64,000 nucleotides of DNA, taken from Nitrincola sp. A-D6 (GTDB lineage: Bacteria; Pseudomonadota; Gammaproteobacteria; Pseudomonadales; Balneatricaceae). The notes beneath the pieces are model-generated. The model was not told the origin of the DNA. It worked only from the letters and a program-made list of their open reading frames with translations, and ran no database searches. The stretch lies in contig NZ_JRLB01000110.1 of the NCBI RefSeq assembly GCF_000764495.1, forward strand, positions 28,636 to 92,635. Direction: 5' to 3'. Within the stretch, counting starts at the first letter, position 1. Each line of letters begins with the position of its first letter. Below, piece by piece: positions 60,373 through 64,000 of this stretch. The position numbers and the translations under genes are program-made.

Positions 60373-61233
60373 TCATTCGATATTCTGGATCTGCTCTCGC
60401 ATCTGTTCAATCAGCACCTTAAGATCAATAGCCGCCTGAGTAGACAGGATAGCAATCGATTTGGATGACAGGGTGTTTGCTTCGCGGTTTAGCTCTTGCA
60501 TCAGAAAATCCAGCCGCCGCCCCATCGGCTCAGACGTTTTCAGTACACGACGGACTTCGCTGAGGTGCGCATCAAGTCGGTCCAGCTCTTCTTCAACATC
60601 GGCTTTGTGGATCAGCAGAACCACTTCCTGCTCGACACGAGCTGGATCGGTATCGCTGATCAGCTTACCGATACGCTCCTGCAACGCGGCTGTTTGTCGT
60701 GCCAGTAGCTGCGGTAGCTGCTGACGTAGCTCAGCCAGTATTGAAGCGATGGCATCCAGGCGCTGCTCTATCATCACACAAAGCTTTTCTCCTTCACGAA
60801 GACGACCTTCGCAGAGGGATGCCAGTGCCTGATCAAACAATGCCAGAACATCGCTATCCGGCACTTGCTGATATTCTTGCTGTTTCAGCACACCAGGCCA
60901 TTTGAGTAGTTCCAGAGGAGACAGTGCCGTAGAGGCCTGAAGATGCGTCTCTACGCGCTCTATAGCTGACAACAGGGATTGCACCAGCGCATTATCAACG
61001 CTTAACTGCGCATCACTCAGTTGCGCCTGAACACGCAGGGATATTTCCACTTTGCCTCGATTTAAATGGGCTCTCAGGCGCTCACGCAGATGTGGCTCCA
61101 GATCACGGTAGCTATCTGGCAAGCGGAAATGCATTTCCAGGTAACGACTGTTAACGGAACGTAGCTCCCATTTCAGCTCTGTTTCAGTGGATGTGTCACT
61201 TAAGGCCGCAAAAGCGGTCATGCTTCGTGTCAT
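60373..61233 (-). CDS. yicC: YicC family endoribonuclease-like protein
   Basis: 286 residues of the YicC/YloC family: start MTRSMTAFAAL, SVNSRYLEMHFRLPDSYRDL near 27 and the C-terminal domain with GRRLDFLMQELNREANTLSS near 235. Family members are reported to cleave RNA (for example RyhB in E. coli), forming a ring-shaped oligomer. Divergent from rph, beside gmk, an arrangement common in gammaproteobacteria. Confidence 0.93.
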   Translation of the reverse strand: MTRSMTAFAALSDTSTETELKWELRSVNSRYLEMHFRLPDSYRDLEPHLRERLRAHLNRGKVEISLRVQAQLSDAQLSVDNALVQSLLSAIERVETHLQASTALSPLELLKWPGVLKQQEYQQVPDSDVLALFDQALASLCEGRLREGEKLCVMIEQRLDAIASILAELRQQLPQLLARQTAALQERIGKLISDTDPARVEQEVVLLIHKADVEEELDRLDAHLSEVRRVLKTSEPMGRRLDFLMQELNREANTLSSKSIAILSTQAAIDLKVLIEQMREQIQNIE

Positions 61234-61327
61234 CTTGGCTCAATCTCGACTAAAATCACAGGTTAGACTTATATTAACAGCCTTGGTGCCATGACTCTAT
61301 CAGGTGCCGGCCAAGCAAGGGGATACA

Positions 61328-62101
61328 ATGAGCTCAACTTTGTCAGATCAGTTGAAAGGTCTCGGTCTGAATAAACTCCGTCCGGGAGGGCGTCAGCCTG
61401 ATCAACTACGCGAAATCAAAATGACCCGGAATTACACCCGTCATGCCGAAGGCTCTGTACTGGTTGAGTTCGGTGACACCAAAGTGCTTTGTACCGCCAG
61501 TGTTGAACGTGGTGTTCCCCGATTTCTGCGTGGGTCAGGTTCAGGCTGGATAACAGCTGAATATGGCATGCTGCCCCGAGCCACTAACACCCGCAATGAT
61601 CGTGAAGCCAGCCGGGGTAAGCAATCCGGACGTACTATCGAGATTCAGCGTCTGATCGGCCGCTCATTGCGTGCGGCTATAGATTTGAAAAAGCTGGGCG
61701 AGAATACCATCACCATTGATTGTGATGTGATTCAGGCAGATGGCGGCACCCGTACTGCAGCTATCAGTGGCGCCTGTGTGGCACTGGCCGATGCCATTGA
61801 GTTTCTTCGCAAGGATAAAAATGGTGCTGTAAAAGGTAATCCATTTAAACAGCTTATTGCCGCTGTGTCGGTTGGTATTTGTAAGGGCGAGCCGGTACTG
61901 GACTTAAACTACGAAGAAGACTCTGTCGCTGAAACGGACATGAATGTGGTGATGACTGAAGCTGGTGGTTTTATCGAGGTGCAGGGAACCGCTGAAGCAG
62001 CACCCTACTCTCAGGAAGAACTGAATGCCATGCTCAATCTTGCACGCAAAGGCATTGCAGAAATCAATGAGATCCAGCAAGCGGTTCTAAAGAACAGCTG
62101 A
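61328..62101 (+). CDS. rph: Ribonuclease PH with N-terminal extension
   Basis: Phosphorolytic 3'-5' exoribonuclease that trims tRNA precursors. The conserved core begins at [13 protein letters not shown] and includes [48 protein letters not shown] and the catalytic [19 protein letters not shown]. The only start with a good ribosome site (AGGGG, six bases) is the ATG at 61328. It adds about 18 residues ([16 protein letters not shown]) before the usual N-terminus; there is no start codon at the usual place. 257 residues against 238 in E. coli. Confidence 0.92.
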   Translation: MSSTLSDQLKGLGLNKLRPGGRQPDQLREIKMTRNYTRHAEGSVLVEFGDTKVLCTASVERGVPRFLRGSGSGWITAEYGMLPRATNTRNDREASRGKQSGRTIEIQRLIGRSLRAAIDLKKLGENTITIDCDVIQADGGTRTAAISGACVALADAIEFLRKDKNGAVKGNPFKQLIAAVSVGICKGEPVLDLNYEEDSVAETDMNVVMTEAGGFIEVQGTAEAAPYSQEELNAMLNLARKGIAEINEIQQAVLKNS

Positions 62102-62115
62102 GCCAGGCATTGTTT

Positions 62116-62138
62116 GGCCCCGCTTGTACGGCGGGGCC
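62116..62138. terminator. Hairpin between convergent rph and crc
   Basis: GGCCCCGC, loop TTGTACG, GCGGGGCC: an 8-bp perfect stem. The plus-strand tail GGTTTAG and the minus-strand tail AAACAA are poor in T, so its strength as a terminator is doubtful. Confidence 0.45.
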
Positions 62139-62146
62139 GGTTTAGC

Positions 62147-62920
62147 TCAGAAATCCAGATCGTAATCAATGATCAGTGGAGCATGTCCGGAAAAGCGTTC
62201 ATCTTTATAGATTGACACTTCCTTAATCGTCTTGCGTAGATTTGGCGTGGTAATCTGATAATCCAGACGCGCACCTTCGTTAAGCTTCCAGGCACGGTTA
62301 TACTCAGGCCACCAGGTGTATTGCCGGTCTGCTTTATTCACTTGACGGAAAGCATCGACAAACCCAAGGTCACCGAACATCTCTTCGATCCAGATGCGCT
62401 CTTCAGCCAAAAAGCCGGATACACGCTGATTTACATACCAATTACTTAGATCGATTGGTTTGTGGGCAATATTAAAGGTACCAGTGAAAATAAAATCACG
62501 ACGCTTGCGCAAGGTCTTTTTCAAGTGACCCATAAACAGATCCAGGTACTCCATTTTAGCAGCCTGGTCCTGATCACTTTTTAGCCCTGATGGAATCGTC
62601 AGTGAAGAAATACTGAACTTGTCAAAATCGGCCTGAATAAAGCGTCCATTGAAATCACACTGCTCAAACCCCAATCCAGTCATGATAGCTTTGGGTACAT
62701 GGCGAGTGTAAATAGCGACACCACTAAAGCCATCCTCAAACGCATCAAAGAAATAGGCATGGTAACCTTCAGGGTGGTAACGATCCGCATCCAGTTGGTA
62801 CTCTTTAGCACGGAGGCTCTGCAGACAAACTACGTCCGCATCCTGTTTCACCATCCAGTCAAAGAATCCTTTGTCAGCGGCTTGTTCAATACCTTCAGTA
62901 TTGAAAGAAATCACGCGCAT
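62147..62920 (-). CDS. crc: Catabolite repression control protein Crc (ExoIII-fold)
   Basis: 257 residues of the exonuclease III/endonuclease-phosphatase fold. Of the ExoIII catalytic set, Asn7 (SFNTEG), the Asp in LDYQ and the final His (GHAPLI) remain. The metal-binding Glu of LQETK is Ser (LQSLRA), and the Asp of GDFN is Thr (GTFN). Loss of both acids makes nuclease activity unlikely and matches Pseudomonas Crc, which acts with Hfq to repress translation of catabolic mRNAs. The position between rph and pyrE is also that of Pseudomonas crc. Confidence 0.85.
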   Translation of the reverse strand: MRVISFNTEGIEQAADKGFFDWMVKQDADVVCLQSLRAKEYQLDADRYHPEGYHAYFFDAFEDGFSGVAIYTRHVPKAIMTGLGFEQCDFNGRFIQADFDKFSISSLTIPSGLKSDQDQAAKMEYLDLFMGHLKKTLRKRRDFIFTGTFNIAHKPIDLSNWYVNQRVSGFLAEERIWIEEMFGDLGFVDAFRQVNKADRQYTWWPEYNRAWKLNEGARLDYQITTPNLRKTIKEVSIYKDERFSGHAPLIIDYDLDF

Positions 62921-63063
62921 ATTAGGGCGGCTCCGTTGAGCAGGTTTAATGTTATTGGTATTAAGTCGTAGATTGTATCGGTAACAGGCCGAAAAAGAAA
63001 TTTATACTATGCAACTTAATGGATCAGTGAACCCTACAGGGTTATCATTAACACTTCTTTTAA

Positions 63064-63725
<662 letters not shown>

Positions 63726-63797
63726 CTCTTAACAACGCGCTAACTGCTTTTAACCACAAGAGTCATGAGCACGAAGCACGAAATATTTTTCACTGAT

Positions 63798-63841
63798 AAA
63801 ACCCCAATAAAACACCTGGCACGAAGTGACAGGGGTTTTTT
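63798..63841 (+). terminator. Terminator after pyrE
   Basis: AAAACCCC (63798-63805) pairs with GGGGTTTT (63832-63839), with further T at 63840-63841; an inner CAC-GAA-GTG hairpin fills the loop. The pairing is symmetrical, so it can also end minus-strand transcripts from the rRNA-like repeat beyond. Confidence 0.7.
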
Positions 63842-63850
63842 AAGTATTAA

Positions 63851-63983
63851 GTGCCTGGCGATGACCTACGTTATTCGGGCTTCGCCCTCACCCACTCAGC
63901 GCCTTGCGCTTCGGGGCCGTCGTCGCTAGCGCCGACGTTCAACGCGCTACGCGCTTTTGTCGCATGGCCCCATGTGCGAGTAG
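63851..63983. repeat. GC-rich hairpin cluster bounded by 5S-rRNA-like ends
   Basis: Read on the minus strand the block ends GTAGGTCATCGCCAGGCAC (63851-63869), as 5S rRNA does, and runs straight into the terminator at 63798-63841. At the other end, the plus strand has CCCCATGTGCGAGTAG (63968-63983), one base from the CCCCATGTGAGAGTAG of many 5S genes. Between them lie several short hairpins: GGGC-TTC-GCCC (63877-63887), GCGCCTTGCGC, CGTCGTCGCTAGCGCCGACG and GCGCGCTACGCGC-like arms. It is not a whole 5S gene and has no reading frame. A 5S-derived dispersed repeat or rRNA-operon remnant is most likely. Confidence 0.5.
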
Positions 63984-64000
63984 CTCAACTAGCAAATATA

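Noticed and set aside
62101..62146. A strong intrinsic terminator for rph or crc
   Set aside because: The stem is good, but both tails are poor in T; kept only as a weak terminator-like hairpin.

Overview
The window reads as core chromosome of a marine-type gammaproteobacterium, most likely in or near the Oceanospirillaceae. This placement is inferred from gene content and order: ygfB-pepP-ubiH-ubiI beside zapA-6S RNA-fau, hemCDXY beside argH, rho/trxA/ppx, an Rsd/AlgQ homologue, crc between rph and pyrE, and gmk-rpoZ-spoT. It was not tested by any search. I see no prophage, insertion sequence, CRISPR array or tRNA gene.

Layout. 1-6.1 kb: ubiquinone hydroxylases and pepP on the minus strand, diverging from TIGR02449-zapA-6S RNA-fau. 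6.3-9.4 kb: an AEC transporter and a double-Cache chemoreceptor. 9.4-15.2 kb: argH diverging from hemC-hemD-hemX-hemY. 15.3-23.9 kb: flavin reductase, ubiD, rho, trxA, ppx, pckA, hslO. 24-28.3 kb: PAP2 phosphatase, hslR-yrfG, cysQ, sodB and a TrmB-like methyltransferase. 28.3-35 kb: a lipoprotein, tesA diverging from ybbA-ybbP, rpiA, ilvA. 35-44.6 kb is the only clearly accessory block: a TAXI-type TRAP transporter with a universal stress protein, a chemoreceptor with a periplasmic c-type heme motif, and a DctB/DctD two-component pair. 44.7-56.6 kb: pyk, tex, gshA, a FliL-like protein, rsd, a WD40 lipoprotein, an FKBP isomerase, TIGR02444, an ABC-F ATPase and a YbaK-HDOD fusion. 56.7-64 kb: short asparaginase, spoT, rpoZ, gmk, yicC, rph, crc, pyrE and a 5S-rRNA-like repeat.

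The 35-44.6 kb block looks like one sense-and-import module. Upstream of the stress-protein/transporter genes lies a good -24/-12 (sigma54) promoter. About 100 and 130 bp further upstream are two copies of a palindromic site 33 bp apart, where an enhancer-binding protein such as the neighbouring DctD would bind. On the other side of these sites a sigma28-like promoter faces the heme chemoreceptor. Hairpins in the two gaps of the transporter operon suggest that the expression ratio is set by RNA structure.

A warning for every user of this sequence: at least 18 single-base deletions break otherwise intact genes, many of them usually essential or housekeeping (trxA, rpoZ, pyrE, hemC, ubiD, gshA). 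Every one is repaired by adding one base, nearly always to a short run of the same base. This pattern points to sequencing or assembly error, not gene decay. I therefore annotate these genes across their full repaired extent and give the break position in each entry.
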